Source: CAIKMD01 sp963702925
Lineage (GTDB): Bacteria; Pseudomonadota; Alphaproteobacteria; ATCC43930; CGMCC-115725
Assembly (NCBI GenBank): GCA_963702925.1
Contig: OY969771.1
Location: 4,650,001 to 4,714,000 of the forward strand
Direction: 5' to 3'
DNA length: 64,000 nt
How positions within the stretch are numbered: the stretch's first letter is position 1; each line of letters starts with the position of its first letter. The position numbers and the translations under genes were made by a program. A model generated the notes under the pieces. That model did not search any database, was not told the origin of the DNA, and saw only the letters and a list, made by a program, of their open reading frames with translations. Shown here in pieces: positions 48,253 to 57,527 of this stretch.

Positions 48253-49515
48253 ATGGGCAAATTCTTCGGCAATCGGTGGTGGGTGGTCTTTGCAAGCGTC
48301 TGCGGCTTGCTGGTCGGGTCAGGCGCGATCAACGTCTTCGCCTTCGGCGTGTTTCTAAAACCGGTGACTCAGGAACTCGGCATCGGCCGCGGCTTCTTCG
48401 GCTCGGCGCTGGGCATCAATTCGCTGATGACGACCTTCGGCTGCATCGCCTTGGGCTGGCTCCTCGACCGCTACGGCACGCGGCGGGTCATGATCCCCGG
48501 CCTGATCCTGTGCGCCACATCGACCGCGCTCTATTCGACCATCATGCCGGACGCGCTGCGCATCTATCTGCTCTTTGGCTTCTCCGGTCTCGTTTATGCC
48601 TGCCAGTCGCCGGTCCCTTACGCGAATTCGGTGGCGCAATGGTTCGATCGCGGCCGCGGCCTGGCGCTCGGCGTCGCCATGGCGGGCGTCGGATTGGGCG
48701 TAGCCCTGATACCGCAGCTCGCCTCCGCATTGATCGCCGATTTCGGCTGGCGCACGGGCTATATCGGGCTCGGCATTGCGATCATGATCATCGCGTGGCT
48801 GCCGGTTTCGATCTTCCTGCGCGAACCGCCGGGCTACGAGCCCGCCAAGCGCCGGGCGGCACAGCGTGCGTCGGCAAGCCTCCTGCCCGGTTTCCTGGCA
48901 CGCGACGCGTTCAAGACCGGGCGCTTCTGGTCCTTCACCATCGCCTTCTTCATCGCCATCGTCGCGATCAACGGCACCTTGACCCAGATCGTCGCGCTGC
49001 TGACCGATCGCGGCATTCCGGTCGGGATCGCTGTGCGCGCGCTGTCGGCCGCGGGGTTCGCGCTTATCCTCGGGCGCATCATCGCCGGCTGGTGTCTCGA
49101 CCGGTTTTGGGGACCCTATGTCGCGATCGGCTTCTTCACCATTCCGATGGTGGGCATCGGATTGCTGGCCAGCGGCGCCGGCGGCACCGTGCCGTTGATC
49201 GGCGCGGTTCTGTGCGGCCTCGGCGTCGGCGCCGAAGTCGATCTGATGGCGTTCTTCGTCAGCCGTTATTTCGGCATCAAGGAATACGCCAAGATCTACG
49301 GCGTGATGTTCGCGCTCTTCGCCCTTGCCAATGGCGTCGGACCGTCGCTCAGCGGCATGAGCTTCGATCTCTATCATTCCTATGTGCCGATCTTCGTGGT
49401 CTACGAGGTGCTGTTGTTCGTCACCTGCACCTTGTTCCTCGGTCTCGGGCCCTATCCTTATCCGGCGCCCAAGCGCGAAGTCGCCGTCGAGGAAATGCAG
49501 AAGGCCGTCGCCTGA
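48253..49515 (+). CDS. MFS transporter (monocarboxylate/OFA-type)
   Basis: A 420-residue permease with twelve hydrophobic segments. Motif A is between helices 2 and 3 (GWLLDRYGTRRVMIPG). The first helix reads WWVVFASVCGLLVGSGAINVFAFG, with the loop FGVFLKPVTQELGIGRG usual in oxalate/monocarboxylate type carriers. AMAGVGLGVALIPQLASALI is helix 5-like. The ATG at 48253 follows AGGGAG. It is divergent from the hydrolase and monooxygenase genes, 219 bp away, and could import the substrate of that unit. It converges on the Rieske gene with 30 nt between stops. Confidence 0.9.
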   Translation: MGKFFGNRWWVVFASVCGLLVGSGAINVFAFGVFLKPVTQELGIGRGFFGSALGINSLMTTFGCIALGWLLDRYGTRRVMIPGLILCATSTALYSTIMPDALRIYLLFGFSGLVYACQSPVPYANSVAQWFDRGRGLALGVAMAGVGLGVALIPQLASALIADFGWRTGYIGLGIAIMIIAWLPVSIFLREPPGYEPAKRRAAQRASASLLPGFLARDAFKTGRFWSFTIAFFIAIVAINGTLTQIVALLTDRGIPVGIAVRALSAAGFALILGRIIAGWCLDRFWGPYVAIGFFTIPMVGIGLLASGAGGTVPLIGAVLCGLGVGAEVDLMAFFVSRYFGIKEYAKIYGVMFALFALANGVGPSLSGMSFDLYHSYVPIFVVYEVLLFVTCTLFLGLGPYPYPAPKREVAVEEMQKAVA

Positions 49516-49545
49516 ACGACGCCTAGCCCATCACTTTCTACGCGA

Positions 49546-50583
49546 TTACTGGGCGGCGGCGGACTCCATGTCCGCCGCCGCTTCGTTTGCGATCAGCCGT
49601 TCCGTCATGCGGCGCGCCTGAACCCCGCCCCAATCGCCGTGGACATTGACGGTCGGCGCGTCCCGCGCCGGCGCGATGCATTTCTCCTGCGCTTCGAGGA
49701 TATCCTTGTCCTCATTGAAGGCGTCGACGGTTATCTTTCTTAAGAACGCATCGACCTGCTTGTCGTCGCGCTGATAATCGCGCGCGCTTGCCCAGAAATA
49801 ATGCGTGCTCGTTTCGGTCTCGGGCGTGCAGGCATTGAGCACGGTGATGCCGAGCGACAGCGGCGTCGCTTTCTGCGGCGCGACCTCGGTCGTCCTGATG
49901 TCGATCACGACCTGACATGGCGGCAGGAAGGTGATGGATTTCGCCAGGACCGAGCGCTCGGCCATGCCCTGTTTGACGTTGTGCGGGGCGGTGACCACTT
50001 CGGTCGGCGCGCGCACCACGCGCACCAAATCCTCGCCGCGCTCGAATTTAAGCTCGGCGCGCGTGTCATCGGTTCCAATCGTCTTGGCGTGGACGAAGCC
50101 GACATGCGACAGATCGATGAGATTTTCGACGACGAGCAAATAATGCGCGGCGATCGGCAGGCGGCTGCGCACCACCGCGCAACCGGGATCGTCGCTACGG
50201 TGGAAATCGGGAATGAGCGCAGGATCGGCTTTGCCTGCCTCGCCCATCCATATCCAGAGATAGGCATGCTTCTCGACCAGCGGATAAGCGCGCACGCCGA
50301 GCTTGGCGGGCACGCGATCCTGGCCGGGGATCTCCACACAAGCGCCGGCGGCATCGAAGGTGAAGCCGTGATAGCCGCATTGGATCCGGTCGCCCAGCAC
50401 CTTGCCCTTGTGCAAAGGCGCGCGGCGATGGCAGCAACGGTCTTCGAGCGCGACCGCCGTGCCGTCTTCCTTGCGGTACATCACCACCGGCTCGCCGAGA
50501 AGAACCCGTCCTAACGGTGCGAAACCGATTTCGTCGGCTTGCGCCGCGACATACCAGCAATTCCTTAGGAATGCGCCCGACAT
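49546..50583 (-). CDS. Rieske non-haem iron oxygenase (VanA-like alpha subunit)
   Basis: A 345-residue aromatic ring oxygenase or O-demethylase. The N-terminal Rieske domain has the [2Fe-2S] ligands in CCHRRAPLHKG and RIQCGYHGFTFD (Cys-x-His and Cys-x2-His). The catalytic domain has the mononuclear iron motif NLIDLSHVGFVHAKTIG (Asp, His, His). The layout is that of vanillate O-demethylase, phenoxybenzoate or dicamba-type oxygenases. These need a ferredoxin-reductase partner (VanB-like), which is not in the window. Start 50583 (MSGAFLRNCWYVAAQADEI) is the family start. The gene is divergent from an alpha/beta hydrolase, 100 bp away. Confidence 0.93.
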   Translation of the reverse strand: MSGAFLRNCWYVAAQADEIGFAPLGRVLLGEPVVMYRKEDGTAVALEDRCCHRRAPLHKGKVLGDRIQCGYHGFTFDAAGACVEIPGQDRVPAKLGVRAYPLVEKHAYLWIWMGEAGKADPALIPDFHRSDDPGCAVVRSRLPIAAHYLLVVENLIDLSHVGFVHAKTIGTDDTRAELKFERGEDLVRVVRAPTEVVTAPHNVKQGMAERSVLAKSITFLPPCQVVIDIRTTEVAPQKATPLSLGITVLNACTPETETSTHYFWASARDYQRDDKQVDAFLRKITVDAFNEDKDILEAQEKCIAPARDAPTVNVHGDWGGVQARRMTERLIANEAAADMESAAAQ

Positions 50584-50683
50584 GTCCGCCCTCGCCGGTG
50601 ATTTTATCGCCCGATCATAGCAAATCCGATTGCGGCGGGCACCTCTCTGCGGCATAGGTCAGGGCGGAAAAAGGGAGGCTCGC

Positions 50684-51559
50684 ATGGCGGAGCAAATCAG
50701 TTTCAAATCGGGCGGTCTGAGGATCAACGGTTATATCCACCTGCCCCCCGGCATGAAGCCGGGCGAGCGTCGGCCGGCCTTCATCGTGCTGCACGGATTC
50801 GGCTCCAATTGCTCGAGCAGCAATTGCGTGCTCCCGGCCGAGATGCTCACCGAATGGGGTTATGTCGCGTTGCGCTTCGATTTCCGCGGCTGCGGCGAAA
50901 GCGAAGGCAAACGCGCCAACACCATCTGCCTGGAGCAGGTCGAGGACACCAGCAACGCGCTGAGCTTTCTGCAGACCCGGCCCGAAGTCGATCCCGCCCG
51001 CATCGCGGTGGTCGGCTCGAGCTTCGGCGCGGCGGTCGCGGTCTATACCGGCGGCGTCGATCCGCGCGTGGCTGCCGTGATGTCGTCCGGCGGCTGGGGC
51101 GACGGCGAAAGTAAGTTCCGCAAACAGCACGCTTCGCCCGAGGCGTGGAAACGCTTTACCGAGATGATGGCACGCGGCAAGGCGGAGCGCGCCCAAGGCC
51201 GCTCCATGATGGTGCCGCGCTACGACATCGTGCCGATCCCCGAGCATCTGCGCACGCACCTCGCCAAGAATTCGATCATGGAATTCACCTTCGAGACGGT
51301 CGAAAGCATGTTCGATTTCCGCGCCAACGAAGTGGTCGGAAAGATCGCGCCACGGCCTTTGCTGCTGCTGCATTCTTCGAATGATTCGGTGACGCCGACC
51401 GAGCAGTCGGTCGGCCTCTTCCAGCATGCCGGCAAAGCCACCACCGAGTTGCATCTGCTGAACGACGTCGATCACTTCATGTTCTCGCAGGAGAACCCGC
51501 GCGTCATCGCCATCATCCACGAGTGGCTCGACCGATACTTTCCGGCCAAGGCACGCTGA
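50684..51559 (+). CDS. alpha/beta hydrolase (serine type)
   Basis: A cytosolic esterase-like enzyme of 291 residues. It has AFIVLHGFGSNCSSSNC (oxyanion), LRFDFRGCGESEGKR, the nucleophile elbow RIAVVGSSFGAAVAVYTGG (Ser in GSSFG), an acid in LLLLHSSNDSVTPTEQSV and His in LLNDVDHFMFSQENP. The pattern is of the dipeptidyl-peptidase or acyl esterase-like group. Start at 50684 gives MAEQISFKSGGLRINGYIHLP; it follows GGGAGG. It is 6 nt before the Ldh2-type dehydrogenase, so the two are one operon. Substrate unknown. Confidence 0.88.
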   Translation: MAEQISFKSGGLRINGYIHLPPGMKPGERRPAFIVLHGFGSNCSSSNCVLPAEMLTEWGYVALRFDFRGCGESEGKRANTICLEQVEDTSNALSFLQTRPEVDPARIAVVGSSFGAAVAVYTGGVDPRVAAVMSSGGWGDGESKFRKQHASPEAWKRFTEMMARGKAERAQGRSMMVPRYDIVPIPEHLRTHLAKNSIMEFTFETVESMFDFRANEVVGKIAPRPLLLLHSSNDSVTPTEQSVGLFQHAGKATTELHLLNDVDHFMFSQENPRVIAIIHEWLDRYFPAKAR

Positions 51560-51565
51560 TCCACA

Positions 51566-52606
51566 ATGGATGACGGCAAGGTGCTGTCTGCCGAGACGCT
51601 CGCGGCGTTCGCCGCAGCAATCTTCGAAGCGGCGGGCATGTCGCGCGACCACGCGGCGAAAATCGCCGAGGTTCTGGTCTGGGCCGATCTGCGCGGCGCG
51701 CCCTCGCATGGCGTGCAGCGTATCCCGCGCTATATCGAGATCATCGATGCCGGCGAAATGAATGTCAGGCCCGAGATCAAGATCGCGCGCGACTTGCCGG
51801 GCGCGGTGCTGATCGAGGCCGATCGCGCCCCCGGTCAAGTCGCGATGAGCCTTGCCGCCGCCGAAGCCGCGCGCAAAGCAAAGCTTTGCGGCATCGGCCT
51901 CGCCTTGGTGCGCCGCACCACCCATACCGCGGCGCTCGGCTATTACACGCGGCTGGCGGCGCTCGAAGGCGTGGCGGCCATCGCCGGCTCGGCCTCATGG
52001 CCCAATATGATCTATCACGGCGCGCACGAGGTCGGGGTTGCGACCAATCCGCTCTCGATCGCGGTGCCGCGCGGCAAGGATGAGCCGCTGATCCTCGACA
52101 TGGCAACCGGCGTCGTGGCGCTCGGCAAGATCGTGCACGCGGCGCGTACCGGACGCCCCATTCCCGAAGGCTGGGCACTCGACCAGGACGGAAATCCCAC
52201 CACCGATCCCGCCAAGGCCGCCTTGCCGCTGCCGCTCGGCGGCCCGAAAGGGTCCGGCCTGTCGCTGATGATCGAATGCATCGCGAGCCTGATCACCGCC
52301 AATCCGCTGATCGCCGAAACCCTCGAAGACACCGAGGAAGGCAAGAAGCACCGCCAGAACGCCTTCATCATCGCGATCGACATCGCTTCCTTCGGCGCCG
52401 GCGACGGTTTCGCGCGCGATTTGGAGCGCACCATCGCGGACCTCAAAGCTTTACCGCGCCAGCAAGGGATCGACGAAATCCTGATGCCGGGCGAGCGCGG
52501 CGCGCGCGAACGCGAAAGACGCCGCAAAGCCGGCATCACCGTCCCCGCCGCAACCTGGAAAGACATCGCCCGGATCGCCGCGCGCTTCGGCGTGCCACTT
52601 CCTTGA
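51566..52606 (+). CDS. malate/L-lactate (Ldh2) family dehydrogenase
   Basis: NAD(P)-dependent oxidation or reduction of a 2-hydroxy acid or ketoimine, in the cytosol. The 346-residue protein shows the family blocks VWADLRGAPSHGVQRIPRYI, GIGLALVRRTTHTAALGYYTRLA, ATNPLSIAVPRGKDEPLILDMAT, and PLGGPKGSGLSLMIE. The conserved His of RxxxHG and of TTHT are in place. Members act on malate, ureidoglycolate, sulfolactate or delta-1-piperideine-2-carboxylate; I cannot choose. It is 6 nt downstream of the serine hydrolase, which may supply its hydroxy acid. Confidence 0.9.
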   Translation: MDDGKVLSAETLAAFAAAIFEAAGMSRDHAAKIAEVLVWADLRGAPSHGVQRIPRYIEIIDAGEMNVRPEIKIARDLPGAVLIEADRAPGQVAMSLAAAEAARKAKLCGIGLALVRRTTHTAALGYYTRLAALEGVAAIAGSASWPNMIYHGAHEVGVATNPLSIAVPRGKDEPLILDMATGVVALGKIVHAARTGRPIPEGWALDQDGNPTTDPAKAALPLPLGGPKGSGLSLMIECIASLITANPLIAETLEDTEEGKKHRQNAFIIAIDIASFGAGDGFARDLERTIADLKALPRQQGIDEILMPGERGARERERRRKAGITVPAATWKDIARIAARFGVPLP

Positions 52607-52721
52607 AGCTTATTCGCCGAGCACGACGCCGAGCGACGGCGCGGAATTCGCGAAGGCGTTAAGACGATAGGGGACGATACCGCCGCGGCGAACGCGGCGA
52701 CGGACACGAAGGGGGAAACGA

Positions 52722-54341
52722 ATGAGCCAACACGTCAATCGCGACATCGGACATCGCTCGGCATTGCGTTACGTCTTGCCGGCGGCCTGGTTGCTTGGCC
52801 TGCTTATCGCCTGGGGTGGCGCGGCGCAGGCAGAGCCGGCGAAAGCGACGCAAATTGTCGTGATAAGCGGCGGTCCGGTGCAAGGCATCGTCGCCAGCGG
52901 AGTCGATGAATTCCTTGGCATTCCCTACGCCGCACCGCCCGTCGGCGATCGCCGCTGGCAACCGCCGCTCGATGCGCCTTCCTGGTCCGATACGTTGCAG
53001 ACGACGAAGTTCGCCAATACCTGTCCGCAGGAACAACGCGGCATCTTCGCATCGCCGAGCGTCACCGAGGATTGCCTTTATCTGAATGTGTACACGCCGA
53101 ACGCCGGCGCGAAGCGAGCCGCGCGGCGGCCGGTCATGGTGTGGTTTTACGGCGGCGGCCTGTTCAGCGGCGAAAGCAATGATTACGACGGCAGCGCGCT
53201 TGCCCTCCGCGGCGATGTCGTTGTCGTGACGCTGAACTACCGCGTCGGCGCTCTGGGCTTCTTTTCGCACAAGGCCATCAATGCCGAGGGCCACCCCTTC
53301 GCGAATTACGGCATCATGGACCAGCAATTCGCGCTGAAATGGGTGAAGCGCAACATCGCGGCGTTTGGTGGCGATCCCGGTAATGTCACCATCTTCGGTC
53401 AGTCCGGCGGCGCGACTGCCATCATGGCCAATCTAGTCTCGCCCACGGCGGCCGGGTTGTTCCAGCGCGCGATCAATGAGAGCGGCACTCATATCGCGCC
53501 CATGCCGCAGGACGCGGCATTGAAAGCGAGCGAGGATTTCGCCTCGGCAGCGGGCTGTGGCGATCAAAGCGCCAAATGCCTGCGCGCGCTGACGGTCGAA
53601 CAAGTTCTGAGCAATCAAAAATTCCTGGTCGCGCTGATCGCGCCGGACTTTCCGGTCGTCGACGGGACCATCATCACAGACACCGCATTCGACGCGTTTA
53701 GCAAAGGGCGATTCAACCGGGTGCCGATCCTCACCGGCTTGGTGCGCGACGAGCAGGCATTCTTCCTCCCCGAGGCGAATACCGGCGTGCCGCTTTCAGC
53801 GGAAAGCTTCAACCGCGATCTCGCTTCCTTCGGCGCCGCAAACACCGCGAAACTCTCGGCGCAATACCCGTTGCCCTCCTATCCAAGCCCGAGCCTCGCC
53901 GACATCGCGCTCCAACAAGGCTTCAAGGCCTGCACGGCTCGGCAACTCGATCGGGCATGGGCGCAATACGTTCCGGTCTTCGCGTATCAGTTCAACGACC
54001 GGACCGCGCCGTCCTACTTCCACGAACTCAGCTATCCGATGCGGGCCTATCATACTTCCGAGCTGCAGTACCTCTTTCCGCTGTTTCACGGCGGTCAGGG
54101 AACGCCGCATCCGCTGAATGCGGCACAGAAGCGACTGTCGAACGAGATAATCGCCTATTGGACGAGCTTCGCGCGGCACGGCGTACCGCAGGAGGCTGGC
54201 GGCGCGGCAAAACGCTGGACCCGCTATTCCGATGACGCGGACAATGTGTATTCCTTGGATCTGCCCGCGCCGAAGATGACAAAGGCCTATGGCGAGCAGA
54301 ACGACTGCGGCTTATGGGACACGGTCCTTTCCTATCAGTAA
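52722..54341 (+). CDS. exported type B carboxylesterase
   Basis: A periplasmic or secreted esterase of 539 residues. The signal peptide covers about residues 17-37 (VLPAAWLLGLLIAWGGAAQA). The carboxylesterase B family is clear from VDEFLGIPYAAPPVGDRRW, EDCLYLNVYTPN, WFYGGGLFSGESNDYDG, and the nucleophile NVTIFGQSGGATAIMANLVSP (Ser). An acid is likely in FNRVPILTGLVRDEQAFF. It has its own 115-nt leader with a GGGGG site before the ATG. It could release a carboxylate ester outside the cytoplasm for the transporters nearby. Confidence 0.92.
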   Translation: MSQHVNRDIGHRSALRYVLPAAWLLGLLIAWGGAAQAEPAKATQIVVISGGPVQGIVASGVDEFLGIPYAAPPVGDRRWQPPLDAPSWSDTLQTTKFANTCPQEQRGIFASPSVTEDCLYLNVYTPNAGAKRAARRPVMVWFYGGGLFSGESNDYDGSALALRGDVVVVTLNYRVGALGFFSHKAINAEGHPFANYGIMDQQFALKWVKRNIAAFGGDPGNVTIFGQSGGATAIMANLVSPTAAGLFQRAINESGTHIAPMPQDAALKASEDFASAAGCGDQSAKCLRALTVEQVLSNQKFLVALIAPDFPVVDGTIITDTAFDAFSKGRFNRVPILTGLVRDEQAFFLPEANTGVPLSAESFNRDLASFGAANTAKLSAQYPLPSYPSPSLADIALQQGFKACTARQLDRAWAQYVPVFAYQFNDRTAPSYFHELSYPMRAYHTSELQYLFPLFHGGQGTPHPLNAAQKRLSNEIIAYWTSFARHGVPQEAGGAAKRWTRYSDDADNVYSLDLPAPKMTKAYGEQNDCGLWDTVLSYQ

Positions 54342-54414
54342 GGCTTCCGCTCGTCCCCGGGAAAGACTCGTCCGCGACGCCGTCGCGTTGCCCCTAAGGC
54401 GTGTGCCGCACTCG

Positions 54415-54813
54415 CTATTGCGTCGGTTGATTGCCCGGCTGTCCCTTCGAGTGGGCGAGCGACACATCGAAGACGCAGCTCCCTTGCAGCCATTGTCCGG
54501 AAAACGAGTCTCCGGAAAACTTGCCATTAAAGGCCATCGTGTTCCCGACACGGGTGATCGTCCCGCTGAAGCTTCCATCGGCGGCGACCGTGCCGTGTAC
54601 CGGCGCTCTGCCGCCTTGAAATAGGCCGTAGCCCGTGACCGTCCCAGCTTGAGCAAGAAGATGCATGCTGACCGAGGGACAGGCCGCGCCATGTTCGCGC
54701 GCGGTCTGCTGCACGCCGTTCACCTGACCGTTCCATGACCCGTCGAAAGAATCGGCCCAAGCCGCGCTTTGCGACGCGACGAAACAAAATGCTGCCAGCC
54801 ATAGACCCTTCAT
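54415..54813 (-). CDS. exported hypothetical protein
   Basis: A 132-residue protein with signal peptide MKGLWLAAFCFVASQSAAWA. The mature part is Gly/Ser-rich with beta-strand repeats: FDGSWNGQVNG, VTGYGLFQGGRAPVHGTV, GSFSGTITRVGNTMAFNGKFSGDSF. It has a pair of Cys (ACPSVSM and QGSCVFDVS) that may form a disulfide. Proteins of this pattern are common small beta-barrel or lipocalin-like periplasmic proteins of unknown role. It is convergent with the carboxylesterase, 73 nt away. Confidence 0.7.
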   Translation of the reverse strand: MKGLWLAAFCFVASQSAAWADSFDGSWNGQVNGVQQTAREHGAACPSVSMHLLAQAGTVTGYGLFQGGRAPVHGTVAADGSFSGTITRVGNTMAFNGKFSGDSFSGQWLQGSCVFDVSLAHSKGQPGNQPTQ

Positions 54814-55036
54814 GACCGCCCCCCTGATAATTCGTGATCGTGCGATGCCGTTAACCTTCGATCCGGACCCCTAATTTATCGCGATGCGGCGTCGTTGCGA
54901 AGCGTTCAATGGTATTCCGCCATCATGTCGCTCGCCTTCACTGCCTGCGACACGGAGGTTTCTTGCTGGCCGGCAAAAAGCCGTCTAGAAACGGCAAAGG
55001 AAAATCAGGCTCGGCGAATTTCAGGGGGAAGCGTTC

Positions 55037-56416
55037 ATGGCCAGCGTCGACGAAGACCGATATCAAATCGCGGCGAGGATCGAGCGGCTGCCCTTCTCGC
55101 GCTGGCATCTGCGCATGGGGATCGTCGTCGGAACCGGTTGGTTCTTCGACGGGTTTGACGCGCTCGCCATTGCCTATGTGCTCCCGGTGCTCATCCCGAT
55201 GTGGCATTTGAGCACGCTCCAATGGAGCTCGCTGATTTCGATGGGCTATGTCGGGCAGCTCATCGGCTCGATCTTCTTCGGCTGGCTGGCCGAGCGTATC
55301 GGTCGCGTGCCCGTGGTCCTCTATACCCTCATCCTCTACACCGTGATGAGCATCGTCTGCGCTCTCGCCTGGGATTACCAATCGCTGCTGATCTTCCGCG
55401 GCATCCAGGGCCTCGGCCTCGGCGGCGAGATTCCGGTGCTGGCGAGCTATATCGGCGAATTCGCCAAGGCTTCGCATCGCGGCCGCTACGGCCTCGGCTT
55501 CCAGCTTTGGTTCTCCATCAGCTTCATCTTCGTTTCCGGAATCAGCTTCCTGGTGGTGCCGAATTTCGGCTGGCAGATGATGTTCCTCATCGGCGCAATT
55601 CCGGCCATTTTAATCTTCCCGCTGCGCCGCCTGATGCCGGAATCGCCGCGCTGGCTTGCGACGCGCGGCCGGTTCGACGAAGCCGACCGCGTGCTGACGG
55701 GCATCGAAGATCAGATTTCAGAACATGGGGCCAAGCCTCTCCCGCCGGTCCCGGCCGGTGGTGTGCCGATCACCCGCTCGACCGCACGCGTCGGCGACAT
55801 GCTGCGCGGCATCTATCGTCAGCGGACCATTGCGGTATGGATCGTCTGGTTCTGCACCTACATCATCATTTACGGGCTCGGCACCTCGGTGCCGTCGCTG
55901 CTGCGCACGATCTATCACGCCTCGCTGGGCACTTCGATCTCTTACGGATTTTTCGCAAGCGGACTCAGCCTTATCTTCACCATCGGCGGCATCTTCCTGA
56001 TCGACGTCTATGGAAGAAAGCCGCTCTTTTCCGCGGGTCAGTTGTTGAGCTCGATCCCGTTATTCCTCATGGGAATGTACGGAGGCACCTACCCGCTGCT
56101 CGCCATTCAAGCGTGCCTCATGCTGTCGCAAGCCTTCAATAGCATCCTTGCCCTGGGATTGAGCACCTATACCGCCGAGCTCTATCCGACCGAAATGCGC
56201 GCGCTCGGCGTCGGCGTGGGCAATGCCTGGGTTCGCTTTGCTTCGATTATCGGGCCTTTGTTCATCGGCTGGGCGATTCCGAACATCGGCTTGAGCTCGG
56301 TCTATTACGTCTACGCGGCCTGCGCGATCCTCGGTGGCTTAACGATGTTCCAATTCGCAACTGAGACCCGCGCCAAGGTGCTCGAGGTGCTGTCGCCGTC
56401 GGTGACGCGGCACTGA
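55037..56416 (+). CDS. MFS transporter (aromatic acid / sugar-type)
   Basis: A 459-residue permease with twelve hydrophobic segments. The first helix ends in the aromatic acid:H+ symporter-like GWFFDGFDALAIAYVLPVL. Motif A reads GWLAERIGRVPVVLY, and the QGLGLGGEIPVLASYIGEF block and the PESPRWLATRGRFDEA motif after helix 6 are of the sugar/metabolite type. The second half has DVYGRKPLFSAG and STYTAELYPTEMRALGVG. The ATG at 55037 follows GGGGGAAG. Its stop touches that of the D-2-hydroxyacid dehydrogenase on the other strand. A role in aromatic or organic acid uptake is an inference. Confidence 0.92.
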   Translation: MASVDEDRYQIAARIERLPFSRWHLRMGIVVGTGWFFDGFDALAIAYVLPVLIPMWHLSTLQWSSLISMGYVGQLIGSIFFGWLAERIGRVPVVLYTLILYTVMSIVCALAWDYQSLLIFRGIQGLGLGGEIPVLASYIGEFAKASHRGRYGLGFQLWFSISFIFVSGISFLVVPNFGWQMMFLIGAIPAILIFPLRRLMPESPRWLATRGRFDEADRVLTGIEDQISEHGAKPLPPVPAGGVPITRSTARVGDMLRGIYRQRTIAVWIVWFCTYIIIYGLGTSVPSLLRTIYHASLGTSISYGFFASGLSLIFTIGGIFLIDVYGRKPLFSAGQLLSSIPLFLMGMYGGTYPLLAIQACLMLSQAFNSILALGLSTYTAELYPTEMRALGVGVGNAWVRFASIIGPLFIGWAIPNIGLSSVYYVYAACAILGGLTMFQFATETRAKVLEVLSPSVTRH

Positions 56417-57406
56417 TCAAGTACCGAATCGCTTCTCCCAGGCCGGGAGCACATCGGGGTTGAGCACGTAAAGTGGCGGCTTGCCGTCGAGCGCGCGCAG
56501 GATGTTCTCGATGGCGATCTTCGGCACCGCCTCAGCGCCTTCGCGCGAATGGCCAACGCAATGCGGCGTCAGGATCATGTTGGGCAGACCGCGCAACGGG
56601 CTGTCCGCCGGCAAAGGCTCGCGCTCATAGACATCGAGCGCGATCTTGTGCAGCCTTCCTTCTTTGGCGACGGTACAGATCGCCGCTTCGTCGACGATGC
56701 CGCCGCGCGCCGTGTTGATCAGGATCGCTTCCGGCTTCATCTGACGCAGCTTCTCGATGTCCAGCATGCCGCGCGTCTCGCTATTGAGCGAAGCCAGTAC
56801 GCACACCACGTCGCTGGTCTTCAGCAATTCATCGAACTCGACCCGCTCCACCCCGGGCGGCAGCGGCGCCTTGAGGCGCGGCGCGAAAGTCTGAAGCTTC
56901 ACGTCCCAATTGACCAGGCGATGCGCGATCGCGCGCGCCATGTTGCCGAAGCCGATCATGCCAATCGTCTTGCCGCGCAACATCCGGGCTTTCTGGCGCG
57001 GCGGCGGCGCCTGATTGGCCCTGAGCGCCGCGATCTTCTCGGGAAAATTATGGAGGCAGGCCAGAATCAGCATGATCGTGGCCTCCGCCATGCTGAGATA
57101 GTTCTCCGGCACCTGCCCGTTCGCCACGACAACTCCGAGCGCCGTGGCGGCGGCGAGATCGAAACCTTCCACCCCGATCCAGGGCGTCACCACCGCGCGC
57201 AGACGCGGCGCCGTTTCCATCAATGCGCGCGTGCAAGAAACGCCGCTGCAATAAAGCACATCGGTTTGTGCAAGCGCATCGGGCTTGGCCAAAAGCGAAG
57301 CCATGTCAGGGTAGCGGATCACCTCGTGTCCGCGCAGGCGCAGCTCGTCCTCGACCGGCACGATCGCATAGTCGATAAGGGGCGCCGAAAGCACGACGAT
57401 TTGCAT
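56417..57406 (-). CDS. D-2-hydroxyacid dehydrogenase (NAD-dependent)
   Basis: A cytosolic oxidoreductase of 329 residues. The Rossmann domain has GKTIGMIGFGNMARAIAHRLVNW, with the Gly-rich loop. Catalytic residues are Arg in INTARGGIVDEAAICTV, Glu in ALDVYEREPLPADSP and His in MILTPHCVGHSREG. The N-terminal substrate domain includes YCSGVSCTRALMETAPRLRAVV with WIGVEGFDL. Hydroxypyruvate, glyoxylate or 3-phosphoglycerate type substrates are all possible. It is divergent from the class II aldolase, with 121 bp between. Confidence 0.92.
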   Translation of the reverse strand: MQIVVLSAPLIDYAIVPVEDELRLRGHEVIRYPDMASLLAKPDALAQTDVLYCSGVSCTRALMETAPRLRAVVTPWIGVEGFDLAAATALGVVVANGQVPENYLSMAEATIMLILACLHNFPEKIAALRANQAPPPRQKARMLRGKTIGMIGFGNMARAIAHRLVNWDVKLQTFAPRLKAPLPPGVERVEFDELLKTSDVVCVLASLNSETRGMLDIEKLRQMKPEAILINTARGGIVDEAAICTVAKEGRLHKIALDVYEREPLPADSPLRGLPNMILTPHCVGHSREGAEAVPKIAIENILRALDGKPPLYVLNPDVLPAWEKRFGT

Positions 57407-57527
57407 GGGACTAAGGAGCTCCTTCCCTGAATCCTGGGCCGAAAACGGCGTTGTTGCTGGGAAATCGGCGCCCTATAGTAGCGCGCATAAAACCGAATTG
57501 AGAAGGCTTCGCCGAGGGAGATTTGAT